64,000 nucleotides of DNA from positions 216,847 to 280,846 of the forward strand of contig PJRA01000403.1 in NCBI GenBank assembly GCA_016987375.1, in the 5' to 3' direction. Within the stretch, counting starts at the first letter, position 1. Each line of letters opens with the position of its first letter. The position numbers were made by a program, and so were the translations under genes. The stretch is from Brachionus koreanus (taxonomy: Eukaryota > Rotifera > Eurotatoria > Ploima > Brachionidae). The notes under the pieces were generated by a model that was not told the origin of the DNA, searched no databases, and saw only the letters and a list, made by a program, of their open reading frames with translations. Positions 47,629 through 60,800 of the stretch are shown here, piece by piece.

Positions 47629-50121
47629 ATGACAATCCATTATTTTCTGCTAGTTTTATTAGTCAAATATTCACAATGCGATTTAGTAATACTAAAATTC
47701 AAGCACTCAGATAAATCGCTAGACATATGCGCATTAAAAAAACCAATATCGCAAGACACATCAGTAAATAAAGAACTTAAACTGATAAATTTGGTGAATG
47801 AAGATGGTTGCCATCCTTTTAATGACGGCTCAAAGTCAAATACAAGTGCATTATACTTGCATGTACCGAATCCAAGATGCTCTTTCACCGATATGGCTAC
47901 TAACATACAAGAACATAAACCCAAACTGGTTATAATTGGAACTGATGGTCCTATTGTGAGAATCAAATAATTTTATATTCATATAATTCTTTTTTTTTTT
48001 AAATTAAAAAGAGCATCAATACTTCATTAATTAATTTGACTGCTCCATACGCATTTATGGCCGATGAATTTGCCAAAAAAGTGTCGCTTTTTTTAGAGGG
48101 CGAAACAAATTTGACCGTTTCGCAGTCGGATTTATCACGCTTTGATGGCTCCTTACTAGTCATTTGGGTCATTGCAAGCTTAACAATAATCTTTGGCGGT
48201 ATTTGGACTAGACATGAGTTTAATATTAAACTAGAAAAACCCAAATCCTATGGTCAAGCAAATCAAAATTTTACTGAAGAAAATAATGATAACCAAATAA
48301 ACTCGTCTAACCTGATTGAGAGAGAAGAAAACAAAAACGATGATGACCATAAGCACTCCTTGACAATCAGTGTTGGCTACTGGTCCATCCTAGTATTGCT
48401 TGTATTTGTGGTTGGAATGCTTCTAATGCTTTATTATTTCTTTGATTACATGAGTAAATTGAAAGCGAAATAGAAAAATTTGTTTTAAATTAAAATTTTT
48501 TATTTAGTTTATGTAATTTATGTAATTTTTTGTTTGGGAGCAGCATCATCAATTTATAGAATAGGATGCCTAGTAATAGATAGTTTTGAGATATTAAAAT
48601 ACCAGTAATTTGAGAAAATTAAACAAGCCTATTTAAAATTTCAAATATTTTACCTAGATTGCCGACATTAAATTTGCCATTTAACAAAAAGTTAAATTTA
48701 CAACCAGCTAAAGCTATTTTGTGTCTTATTTCAATAAGCATATGCATTTTGTGGTTTATTTTTCGCCATAAAGAATGGTCATGGACACTTCAGAATGTAA
48801 TGGCCTTATCATTGGCTTCAAATGCTTTATCATTTTACAGACTGAGCAAATACAAGACAGTTACAATTATTCTTGTTGTCTTTTTTTTATATGATATATT
48901 CATGGTTTTTATTACACCGACATTTACAAAGGTAAGCTAGTTTTATCAGTTAATGATATTTTTTTTAATATTTTATTAATATTTTTCAATAACATTTGGA
49001 AATTTAACATTCCTTCTATGAATTGATAGAGAAAATTATTAAATTCAAAAATAAAAAAGCTCTTGAGGGCCAAAAATCAAAAAACTTAAAAGTTATCTAC
49101 AGCTTTTAAAAATAAAAGCCAAATAAAAGTAGAATATATTTATAGAAAAAAAGGTTTTATTTGCTTAAAGGTGCTAAGCCAAATCAATCAGCTTCTTTTT
49201 AAATTAAAAAGAAAAAAAAATTTTTGCTTTAAAAAGATCATTTAAAGCTTGTTTTAAAGCTTTCCTATGTAAGATTGCTAAAAGATTTATTTTGATAAAA
49301 ATTTTATTTAATTAAAAATTTAAATTGATAAATATTTTTAAAAAATTTATCTAATTTTATGACATAAACTGTCAATGAAAATTGTAATAAATTTTATGGA
49401 CGATTTATTTCGATACATAATAGAATATTTTATAGAATAAGAATAATAGGAATTTGAAAAAATTAATTTTACTTTTGAGATCATTGAAAAATATATTAAA
49501 AATTAATTTAAATTCATTATAGGGGACTAGCATAATGGAAGCTGTTGCTTTTGGTGGAAAAGATGCAACATCTTCTAGCGGATCTCAGGACTGGTCTAAT
49601 CTCCAATTCGGAAACCGCACTGCTGACACTTCGAATCGAGTAATTATCAACCTAAAAAAAAAAATTGGAAACTAATTTTTTATTTTTACTAGCTTCCAGT
49701 TGTTATCATAATTCCACACATAAATTATGAGCGACGTTTATGTTCGTATTACTACGATTTCTCGTTTAGCTTACTTGGTCTTGGAGACATTTTAGTTCCT
49801 GGTTTGAGTGTCAACTACGCGATTATTTTCGACAGAGCAATCGGAAATTGTCGTTTTCCCAAATATTTCATTGTAAATGTGATAGGATACATAATAGGAC
49901 TACTTTTAGCGTTCATAGGCCTTCTGTTTATGAACACGGCACAACCTGCTTTGCTTTATTTATGTCCAATTTTATTAATATTTTCATTTATTACAGCAGT
50001 TCTGAGTCGTGAAACAAAGATATTCTGGTCAGGAGAGCCTATAAACACATTAATAAGCCAGGCCGAAATACAAATGCTTACTTCAGGACAAAAAACAGAT
50101 GAGGAAAATGCCCAAGGCTAG
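47629..50121 (+). CDS. SPPL2-type signal-peptide-peptidase-like intramembrane aspartyl protease
   Basis: Cuts type II membrane proteins inside the membrane, in endosomes and lysosomes for the SPPL2 subgroup. Exons 47629-47955, 48012-48453, 48508-48604, 48658-48931, 49523-49639, 49693-50121; 561 residues. A signal peptide (1-17) and a luminal protease-associated domain (about 18-170) separate it from SPP and SPPL3 and place it in SPPL2. Nine membrane segments follow; YDIF (D368) and GLGD (D451) hold the catalytic aspartates and QPAL (503-506) is the PAL motif. The ATG lies directly after a TTTTAG, so a 5' UTR intron probably ends there. Intron 4 (591 nt) is the only long one. Very secure. Confidence 0.95.
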
Positions 50122-51806
50122 TTTTTTCCGAAAAAAATATATTTGCTCATTAATAATAAGAGTAATGCTATTGTAAATATTCTAAGCCAATTTTTTCTAA
50201 ATTTTGTAAAATTCTTAAGCGGAATTAAAGAAAAAAAATTTTTTTATAATGTTTTATTTTGGTGTTGAAACATATTTAAATAATAAATAATTTAGATTTT
50301 TAAATATTTTTGCAAAAAAAAAACAATGCATGAATTAATGAATTAAATGAAAATTTTATTCAAATCTATGTTTCAAAAATATTAGACATGAACCATTAGG
50401 AAAGGATTATGAATTTTTGAAATATTTTTATAAGCTATTTATGGATAGTGTAGCTAGACTTTAATGGTAATTAATTAAGTTGAGATCCTTTTAATTAGTT
50501 TTGTTAAATTTTGCACAATAAAAAAACGTAAAAATCTCATAAAATAATTTAAAATAAAACATTTTTAATACTTGATTAATAATAATTAAATGCAATTATA
50601 ATTCACGAAATTTTTACTGTCTTGATTAAATAAAATTTGGTTTGTGATGTATTTAGTGCAAAACTATAATGATTGAACAAGTGAATAATACTCAATATCT
50701 TAAACATTGTCAAATTATTAATAAAATCATAACCAAAGATAGCTCACTAGCAAAATTTTTTTTAAAGTTTATTTAGCATAATAATAATAATAGTTAATAT
50801 TCTCCGGTTAAGTTTAGTTAAACTAAACTTGAGCATTTTTTATTGTTTAAAGACTAGCCTATGGGACTAGACCTTTTTATTTTATAGATGTTAAATTTTA
50901 GTTTTTAATAAGTTCTTCTCTAAATAGAATAGAATTTCAGATCTTAAAAAAATTTCAATTTTTTTTTAACACTAGAACGCTAGAGGGATTTTTTAGAAAA
51001 ATAGGAACTTGAACTTCATCACATTTAAAAATGGTTTTTAAAAATTTTGATTGCAATTTTTTAGAAAATGAATAAATTTTCAAAGAAAATGTTTAACTTC
51101 TTTTAATAACTTTATTTAAAATTTTTATGAGAAATCAACTGGGCTTTCTAGTGTTAAAAGCTTATTTTTAACTAAAGTAAATTTCTTTGATCAACAATCT
51201 ATTATCATTTAATAATTAAGCAATTTCAAATAGTTGACTAATCACTAATATAAATAATGACTCTATTTTTAAGCTATTGGTTTCGATTTTAAGAAAGCTT
51301 TTGTTTTTTTAAATTTACTTTTTGATAATTGAGTTTTTTTTTATTTCTTATTTTCTCCTAATTTAAATTTTTGCTAATAAGGCTTGAATTAATAAATAAG
51401 AAAAATAATTATGTAAGAATTCAATCGAATTTATATTTAGTAGATAAACATATTTGATATAGCATATTTGATATATTTATTTATTACAAAAAAAAAAATT
51501 AAAAAAATAAATTACTATTATAAAGCAGTTTTTTTTTAAATTTAAATTAGTTTAATATAGATTTAAATGCTAGGTAAACTACTTTTAATTCTAAGTGTTA
51601 TTCATTCATACTATTATATGAAAAAATCAAAGTGCAAGAATAAAAATTAAAAACGGGAGATTGTTTGTAAAAAGATATTATAAATTAGCGAGGAAGTAAT
51701 GGCGGGTCTCTTTTGATATTTTTTCATTGAGTTATCGTTTTTGTTAATTTCAAATTTTTTTAAAAATTTTATTTGTTTTTGAAAAACGAGATTTAAAAAA
51801 AATTTC
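50122..51806. other. Intergenic between SPPL2 and tandem aminopeptidase (convergent 3' ends)
   Basis: About 1.7 kb holding a complete TTAA-type MITE (50967-51156). Nothing else recognised. Confidence 0.5.
50967..51156. mobile_element. TTAA-type MITE, complete copy
   Basis: TTAACACTAGAAC at the left and GGGCTTTCTAGTGTTAA at the right are inverted, with TTAA at both outer edges. About 190 bp, non-coding, interior ATTTTTATGAGAAAT shared with other copies. TTAA flanks with a CAC start suggest mobilisation by a piggyBac-like transposase. Confidence 0.85.
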
Positions 51807-54800
51807 TTAAAAATTATTAAGTGCTTCACTTATTTTTTCAAAATTAGTTTCCATCCAACGAATGTTAATTGAAATTTGTTCTAAAATTTCATCAAAATTA
51901 ACCGCTCTACTCACAGATCCTTTTGAATTTTCTTTGTAAAATTTTTCTACTTTTTCAAATTCAAATTTTGAATTGTATCCTTTGAATATTTGTCTGAACA
52001 ATCCGTCTAAATAAAATGGAATTTCGCTTCTTAATGAAAAAAAAATGATTTAATTTCAATTTAAATTTTTTTTAATACTTTTTGCTAAAATAGTCCCAAT
52101 TTTTCATCAAAAAATCCCAGACAAGATTTTTTCCGACCGGATTGCGAGCAACATATATAATAATAGAATCTTCATCTTGGGATTTTACTACACTTTTGTT
52201 TAAACTTAAATCCAATAATCTGAAAAATTTAGAATTTATTTAAAATTATATATATAAGAAAAAATAATAAAAAATAAAAACATAATCTTAAAAAACATAG
52301 TACATATACAAAATTAATTTAAAAAAAAACAGGCAAAAAACTCTTGGACTTAAACCTAGTTAATCTTTAGTTTGAATTACAGAATTGACTATTATATTTA
52401 TTTTATATAGATTAATTAAAATTGTATTATTATTTAATCAAATAAAATTGTATTTATTATTTTTTACTAGTTTTGCATAGTTAGTAAAAGTATTCATACG
52501 ACTCCAGAAACTTTCACTTTCGAAAATATTGATCTGATATTAGATACAATTCTCTAACATACTAATACTAATTCCAATACAATTCTCTAACAAGTAGTGT
52601 TGGCAACACTACGACTAAGAAACGAAACAAAATCCAAAACACTAGATTATTAAATAAATATAATATTAGATCCTTTATTTCAAATTATTTAAACAACTAT
52701 CCTTGTTATTCTGTTATTCTTTTTTTGAAAAATTTAATTTTTTTGAATAATTATAATATTTGGATCTTTTTTATAAATTTGAAGTTGAAAAAATTTTTTC
52801 AGCTAATATGAGTGATAAAATTTAGCGTTTAAGGCAAATTGAAGTTTATGATCAAATTAAAATGATTATGCTTAAAATTAGTATTTAAAAAAAAATCTTA
52901 ATTATTTTTTGAGTAAAAAATTAATTGCAGAAGCATATTTTCCAAGTAAACATCTTTTTTTTACTGAAATTTTATGCAATATTTTCCAGAAATATGTAAA
53001 ATACTTAGCAATAGTTCAACATGAATTTCATAAAAAAATTCCAATAAAAAAGTAAAAAATTTCATAAATTTTTTTCTAATGGCTAAAAATCGTTCTGAAG
53101 ATAAAACAAAGTATAAGAACTATTGTTTCATCAACATAGTTATAAAATTTTTTACTATTTGCATTGGAAGTTTTGTATGAAATTTTACGTTACCATCAAC
53201 ATGTTATGCTACAGAAGAAAACATTTCTATGCCCAAAAAAAATACCTAAAAATTTTAAAATAACTATTTTTGATTATTATTATAAAATTTTGAAAATAAA
53301 ATTCAAAATGCCTTTTTCAAAAGGTTGAATATTTTTAATTTCAGCAACTATGTAATTCTAAAACTTTTATTCATATCAAAAAATCCTTTAAATAGAGCAA
53401 ATAGATAATTAATATTCAGAGTATCTAACTTTTTCTTTTTTTGTTGATAAATTAAAAAAAATCCCAAATATTTTGACAGATTAAAACAACGTCTAAATTT
53501 TTCTCTGAGAGCTATTTGATTTCAGCTTTAAGTTTTTTTTTTACTAAAATATGAATGAGCGGTATTTAATCGATCTATAGAATTTATTAAATGATCTCCA
53601 AAATAAATCTCTATAATTATTTGTTAAGACATCTCAATATTTATGATCTCTATTCATTCACTTTGATCTTAGCCAGATGAAGAAACGATTTCGATGTACC
53701 TTTTTTTTGTCTTTCTTTTTCAATATACCGTTTAAAACTTTTATTTTATTCTTTTTTATTTTTTATTCTAAACTGACTTTTTTATATATGTTTTTTTTCT
53801 TTATTCTAATGGAGCATTAGCTCTATACAGATTAAACAAATAAATAAAAAAATTAAAATAAGAACCCCTGCAAAAAATTTAACAATTAAAATATGAATTC
53901 CTTAAATATTGAATTACACTTTGCTGAGATTCACAATGTGAATCTTAAGATTCTTTTACAGAAAAATGAAATTAATGAAGCCCAGAATTAAAAACAAAGA
54001 AAAATTGGACTTGCAATAATGTTTTTGATGATGTAGAATCGGCTCATGGATGGCTTAATAATCAAAATAAATTGAAATTAAATTGAAATAGTGCTCTATT
54101 GCAAAAAAAAAGACAACAAGGGTTGTCCGAGCAAAAAACAAAGAGTGGAAACAATTGATAAGGATACTATTAATGAAGTTGAAAAAGTATTTTTAGAAGA
54201 CGAGATCGCTCCAAAAAAATTTGACTTTTATTTGAATTTTTCTATTTTTTTATCTTAATATTAAAAAATTTAAAAAATAAAAATTGGAGATCAAATCATA
54301 AATTTCTCCTATCATTTTTATTAAATTAGGAGATCATTTAAATTATTTTTTAGAGAACACTTAATTAATTTAAGGTATCAAAAATAATTAAATTAAGTTA
54401 TCAAATATTTTTGGAGATCGTTTAAATATATCTCAAACATGAATTAGTTATCATAACATTTTAAAATTAAAAAAGAATTGATACAGCACTGTTGCTGAGA
54501 GTGAAAAAAAAAATTACAAATTTAATCTCATGTGATCTCGAGTATAGGTTAGAGCCTTCAAAATTTCAATTTTTTCTAGATATGGTGACTGTTGAGATTT
54601 TTCAAATAAATCAAACCATTCACTTTCGTTACCATGCTGCGCAATAGTATTCAAAATAATTTTTTTTAAATTATTAGGCAATCTTGATTTAAAAATAAAA
54701 TTAACTGTGTAAAATTTTAAAACTTAATTTTACGTCTTATTATGACGAGTGCAATTTTCATAAATTTCTTTTGCTTTTGTAATACAATCCAAATCAGCAT

Positions 54801-57800
54801 AATAACACATTGATAATATAGCCAATCTTTGAAGGTTCAAATCAGCAAAATTGTCTTTTATTTTCCATCCCACAAATTCATAAACATTTTTGTAAAGGTT
54901 CAAATAAAATTTCTTTGAAAAAAATTTAATTTTAATTTAAAAAACAAATACAAACTTTGAATTTGCTGTAAATATTGTAATTTGAATTTAGCATGCTATC
55001 CATGAATTTAAGACTACTATAGGATACCTCAAACGGTATGTAATTTGTTTCGTTTTGTAGATATTTTATTATTCTTAGAAAAACTTCAATATCTAATTGT
55101 TCAGCTCTTGCTAAATTAAACGAATCATCGATAAGCTGGGCTCTATTAACTACATCAATTTCATTGAAATCTTCATATAATTGTTTGATTAACAAGTTCC
55201 AGTTTTCTTTATCATAATTGACTCTGTAAAATCCCGAAAATTTCAAATTACCAACGACCCAGTCATTTGAGTAAGTTGATACATCAATTATTTTGAATTC
55301 ATTTTTATTATCCAGCCAATAAGGTCGAGACTCAAAATCAAATTTTTTATCTGATTTTGTTGTAAATGTGAATGGAACATACCATTTTGTCTGATAGTAA
55401 TCTTTTGAATCCAAAATTTTACTCGAAGGATTTAACAAAAACCACTTTTGACTAATATTGAGAACTAAGCCGTGGTTGTTTGATAATCTGTGTACATTAA
55501 CAACAGGATATCCTTTTTTTAATGTCCAAGTGTCCATTATTTTATTAACAGACATATTTGGTTCCAATTTTTCTTCAATAAATGCTTGGTCCGACAACTT
55601 AGTAAACAAAAAACTCTGGTTAGCATTGTCATATTGATATGCATTCAAATAATTTGTTATGCCTTTTTTGAAGGTTTCAATCGACAAAAAGGAATTCATC
55701 ATTCGAACCAAACTTGAGCCCTTAAAATTTTTTTATTTTTAATTTAATTTTTAAAAAATTTTAATTATTTAAGAATATTTCGAGAAAAAGATTTTTTAAA
55801 AACGAAGATTCTATTATAAACTTCAAATGTCATTTAAATGATTTATTTTTTTTTCCAATTACAACTTTCAAGTTATGAGTTAGTTCAAGATCTGCGTCAC
55901 AAAATTAATTTTAACTCAAACCTGATACCAGAAAAAAATTCAGTGATAATGCCTGGCTTTCTGACATTGAAGTGGAAGTTTTTTTTTTTAAATTTGTTTT
56001 TTAAATAAAATCTTTAGTAGAAAACTGTTTTTTTAATATTATTTTTAATTTTTTAATATCTTATATTTTTAATTATCATTAGATTTCCATGGTATTAATT
56101 TCTAGTTTACCGTTTTATGGTACAATATTCACAATATCTGATATTGTGAAATTCAGATACAAAAAAACAAAAATTCGTTCTTTTTTGAAAAATAAAAATT
56201 TATTAAAATATTTCAAAAAGAAAAATTCCAAAAAAGTGCATCATGCTTTGTTACACCTTTTTTACTTATTAAAAATTAAAAAAATAAAATATCAGTTATG
56301 GTTTTAATTGTATATTGATTCAATTTTCTTAGAAAAAAGAAAGTAAAAATTTTAGCTTAGATCAAAAAAGTGTAACAAATCAAGTACGATATTTAAATTG
56401 CATTTTTTTGGAGTAATTTTTCTAAAAAAACAATTTATTTTAATAAATTTTAATTTATCAAATAGGTAAAAATCTTTTTATTAGTATGAACTTAATGCCT
56501 TCTTTTATTACGGCTTTTCATAACATATGGTTAGAAGAACTATGTATTGCATGGGACACTCAAGAAATACAAATTGATTTAAGAAGAGAAACAAGAAGAG
56601 CTAGAAATAAAAAGAATTTTGAGAGGTGTCTGCTTAGAAAATAAAGAACCAAAGCGTTAGCACAAGCAGCTAAACTATCAGCGGTGTGTGTCATAAATTG
56701 TGCCATTTATATTTATTCAATAAACAAAAAATAAAATAAAAATATTTTAATACATATGTATTGATTTTATATTTCTTTTAATTTTCAAGAATTTTAATTG
56801 TATTTGTTTTTTGATAGTTTATATTTTGGGATTATTTAGTTAAAATCTAAAAATTTTTCAATACCTTGTCATAGCTTATGTCATCAAAAATATAGCTGAT
56901 TTCATTTGGATCATTTACTTCAGTGCTTATCGGATGGCTTGATTCTAAACTATCTTTGAACAAAGCTGATAATTTTTCGACCAAAAAATGATCAAGCTAA
57001 AATACAGTGTATTTTAGAATTTTTTCAAACTAAGAAGGTGAAAATTTTTTACATAGTTCCAGTCAGGATGAGTATAGTTAACACCTAAAAACTCCACCCA
57101 TGATGCAAAACCTTCATTTAGCCATAAATCATTCCACCATACTGGAGAAACTAAATTTCCGAACCATTGGTGAGCCAATTCATGTGCAATTACCACAGAT
57201 ACATAAAGTTTGTTTGTAATTGAATCTTGTTCAGGATTAAAAAGAAGATAACGCTCTCGATAAGTAACTAATCCCCAATTTTCCATAGCTTAATAAAATA
57301 ATAAATTTAATTAATGTAAATTGTATATTTTTTTCTATTCACTCACCACCAGCATTAAAATCCGGAATTGCTATTTGAGCTTAAATTAAAGTTTTAAACT
57401 AGACAATAAAAATATTTTAACTAAAATACTTGATTTTTTCAAAGGATAAGTAATATTAAAGTAGTCCGAATAATGATCTATTATTTTTGATGCTTCATTA
57501 AGAGCGTATTCTCCATATCCCTTCTGAATAGCTTCTGGACGTGCAACTACTTCAACTTGTATTTGATACTTTGAAGTCAATTTTTCAATTTTTTCAAAAT
57601 TTGAAACTACGAAGGCAACTAAATAAGTTGACATTGGAACCGATTTTTCAAAAGAGTCAATGTAGTAATCTTGATTTACTTGATCGCTTTTAATCAATGG
57701 CATATTCGAGACAGAAGTAAAATTTTTGTGCCGAATTATTGAAATTTTAAATTCTGATTTAAAATCTGGCTCATCAAAGCAAGGAAATGCTCGTCTGGCA

Positions 57801-60800
57801 TCAGTGGGTTCAAATTGAGTTGTTGCAATGCTAATAATAATAATTTTTAATTTTTCTTTTTTATTTTAAATTTAAAAATTATTTTACTAATTCATTTCTT
57901 GATTTGGGCCAACATACGAGCTAAGATAAAACCCGGACAAAGATTCAGACAAATTAGCTGAATAGGAAATTTGAAGGCTAAAATTTGAGTTTTTCAAACA
58001 CGGCTGGTCCATTTGTATAGTCATAAAGTCTCGTTTTAAATCATATTCGATTTTTTCATTAATTTTAATCAGATGATCATTCTGAGTCAAATTAAACAAT
58101 TTTATATTAAGGTCTTTTTGGTGAAGAGTTATTTTTTTTGTCGGCTCAAAGCAAGTGAAATTAATTTTAACTAAGCCATCAAAATCAAAAGGTTTGTGAT
58201 CTATTTTACTTGGAGATTCCATATTAACTTTAAGGGTTATGTCATAAAAGAATGGTCTTATATTATTTGGCAGTCTAAAATTGACTGCTTCTGATTTTGA
58301 ATAATTTTGATTTTTAGAAAGCCAATTTTTTAAATTCTCAAAATTCTTATTCATCCAATTGATATTAGCTTTGATTTTTTCAGTTGATATTTGAACTTGA
58401 CGAGAGGCCGAGCGACGATCAACACCAGCAAAAAATGACATAAACTAATAAAATAATTTAATTGTTTATTTTTAATGTGTTTTTTTTGGGAGTTTTAAAA
58501 TTTTTTTCTCAAAATTGTTATTTTTCCTATCTTTTCTAATTTTATTCTCACAGATGAAAAATTTAATTTTAACACTAGAAGCTCGGCTGATTTCTCATAA
58601 AAATTTCAAATAAAGTTATTAAGATAAATTAAACATTTTATTTGAAAATCAATTTATTTTCTAAAAAATTACAAAAAAGATTTTTAGCTAATAAAAGCTA
58701 TTTTATGAAATTTGATTTTTATGTGATAAAATTCAAGTTTCAATTTTTCAAAAAGTGGTCTAAAAAACTATTTAAAATTTTTCCTGAACGAAAATTTTAC
58801 TAAAATTTTAATTAAAAATTACCGAGTCAAAGATTTTGAATTAAAAAAAAATTATAATTACACAAAAATTTTTCACTGAATTTTTATTTTTTTCCTTTTT
58901 CTTAAAAACATTAAGGCAATTGGTATTGTGAAATTAAAATACAAATCCAGCAAAAACTCTTTAATCTTAGATGAATTAAAAAACCTTCAAAAAAATACTT
59001 TGATTAAGAATACTTGATGCTTTTTTTTTTATCTAAAATAAATATATCAATAATGAAATTAATAATCAATTTAGATCGGATTGATGTTTTATTAATTTCT
59101 TTTATTTACATAAGAAAAAATATTCCATGAAGGTGCAACAATGTATGTTCAATTTTGTTTCAGTATTTTATTTTATTTTGTAAATTTTAATTTTTTTTTA
59201 GAAAATTATAATTTCTATAATTTTTCTATAATTTATAATTTCAGTATTTTATTTTAATTTTTTTTAGAAGGAATTTTTGTTCGATTTGTATTTGAAATTC
59301 ACAATGCAAATAGTTAAGTTTCTAATAAAGGAAAATAAAGCTTGTATTATAGGAATAAGTTGACAACATGTCCTTTTTGGAATTTTTCTTGAAAACTAAA
59401 AATAAAAATTCTTTATATTTTTATTTTAAAAAAATCTTCATTTTCTTTATATTTTATTACTAAAAATTTATCTATTTTTTTTCCACAAAAATATAACAAG
59501 AAAGTGGTATGCTGACAAACATTACCAAATTTTATTGTTTATAGAATGTTTTTAATTAATTATAAGATGAGTTTTTTTTATTCCAAAATACTTTATTTTA
59601 ACTGAAAAAATTTTTTGAAATACATTTTTTATTGTTTTTTGGACTTTCGAGAATTCGTTTTTTAAATAAATTGCCTTCACTTCAAATATTTCTTCAAAAG
59701 ACTCTGATTTTTAAAATTTTCTTAAAATCTGGAAAATAATTTTTCCTTCAATATAATTTAAAAGAAGAAATAATCTAGTCATAAGATGAAGAAGCATTGA
59801 AACAATTTTGATACTTCATATCGACTTTTTTTAATTAATTAAAAAAAAAATCTTACTTCTTGCAGATCATTGACCGAATTGAATTTCGAAGAAACTGAAT
59901 CAACAACATTTGAAAGTGACAAAGAATTTCCGTATCTTGAATTGAAAAAATTAGAAAAAACTTTTTCTTTAAAAAATTTGTAACCTTTCTATTAAAATTT
60001 GCCAATTGTTTTTTACAAAATTCCAAGCAAGTTTATTTGAATATAAACTAGATGCACTGTAGATAATACCGAATAAGCCATCTTGTTTTCGAGTTTTGTT
60101 TAAATTTAATTGATTATTCAAATATTTGATTTGAATCCATTGCTCTCTAGAACAGGCCATGCCGGCCTGCAGTTCTCGCTTGGCATTAGCATCATTTTCT
60201 TTGTCATATTGAGATGAAGCAAAATTCCATTCATCAAATGTACCATATTTAATAGCTGTACAATAAACCAAAGAGCGAACATTTACCGGGATTCTTAATT
60301 ATTTCATTCATAAAAAAAGCTAATAAAATATTTTTTTTCAATACTTATTGTTAGCCTCATTTTTCATCCAATCTTTATAAAGAACAATTGACTTTTGTAT
60401 GCAATCTAGATGATCAAGACGACAAGCTAGCTTAACAGCAATTGTCCTTAATTTTCGCAAAAGCCACATATCACTTTTCTGGTCTGTCCAGCCTAATCTT
60501 GTATACAAAGGTTCAACCAATTTGAGCATAAAAACACGAAAGTCTCCATAAATTTCTGTTGACTCGAGCATGTCGAAAAAAAAATTTAACTTTTGAAACA
60601 AAGAATACCAAGGCAAATAGTCATTTTCCTCTCCCATATACTGAACAAACTCAAATGGCTTCTGAGAAGACAATTTATTTGCTTGGACTAAGCTAAATAT
60701 GTCGGATATTAATTTTGATCTCATTCTTGGTGGAATTGACTTTATAAAGTAGTAAGTAATATTAAAATAAAATTGTATTATAAAATTGTAGCCTACTTGA

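Noticed and set aside
47640..48244. Minus-strand ORFs of 108 and 81 codons
   Set aside because: Antisense to SPPL2 exons 1 and 2, which carry recognisable domains.
51647..51829. 60-codon minus-strand ORF after the aminopeptidase stop
   Set aside because: Lies mostly beyond the stop at 51807 in another frame; likely 3' UTR.
56089..56307. 72-codon plus-strand ORF in an intron of the tandem aminopeptidase
   Set aside because: Lys/Phe/Ile-rich noise without motif; the intron boundaries around it are supported by phase and family alignment.
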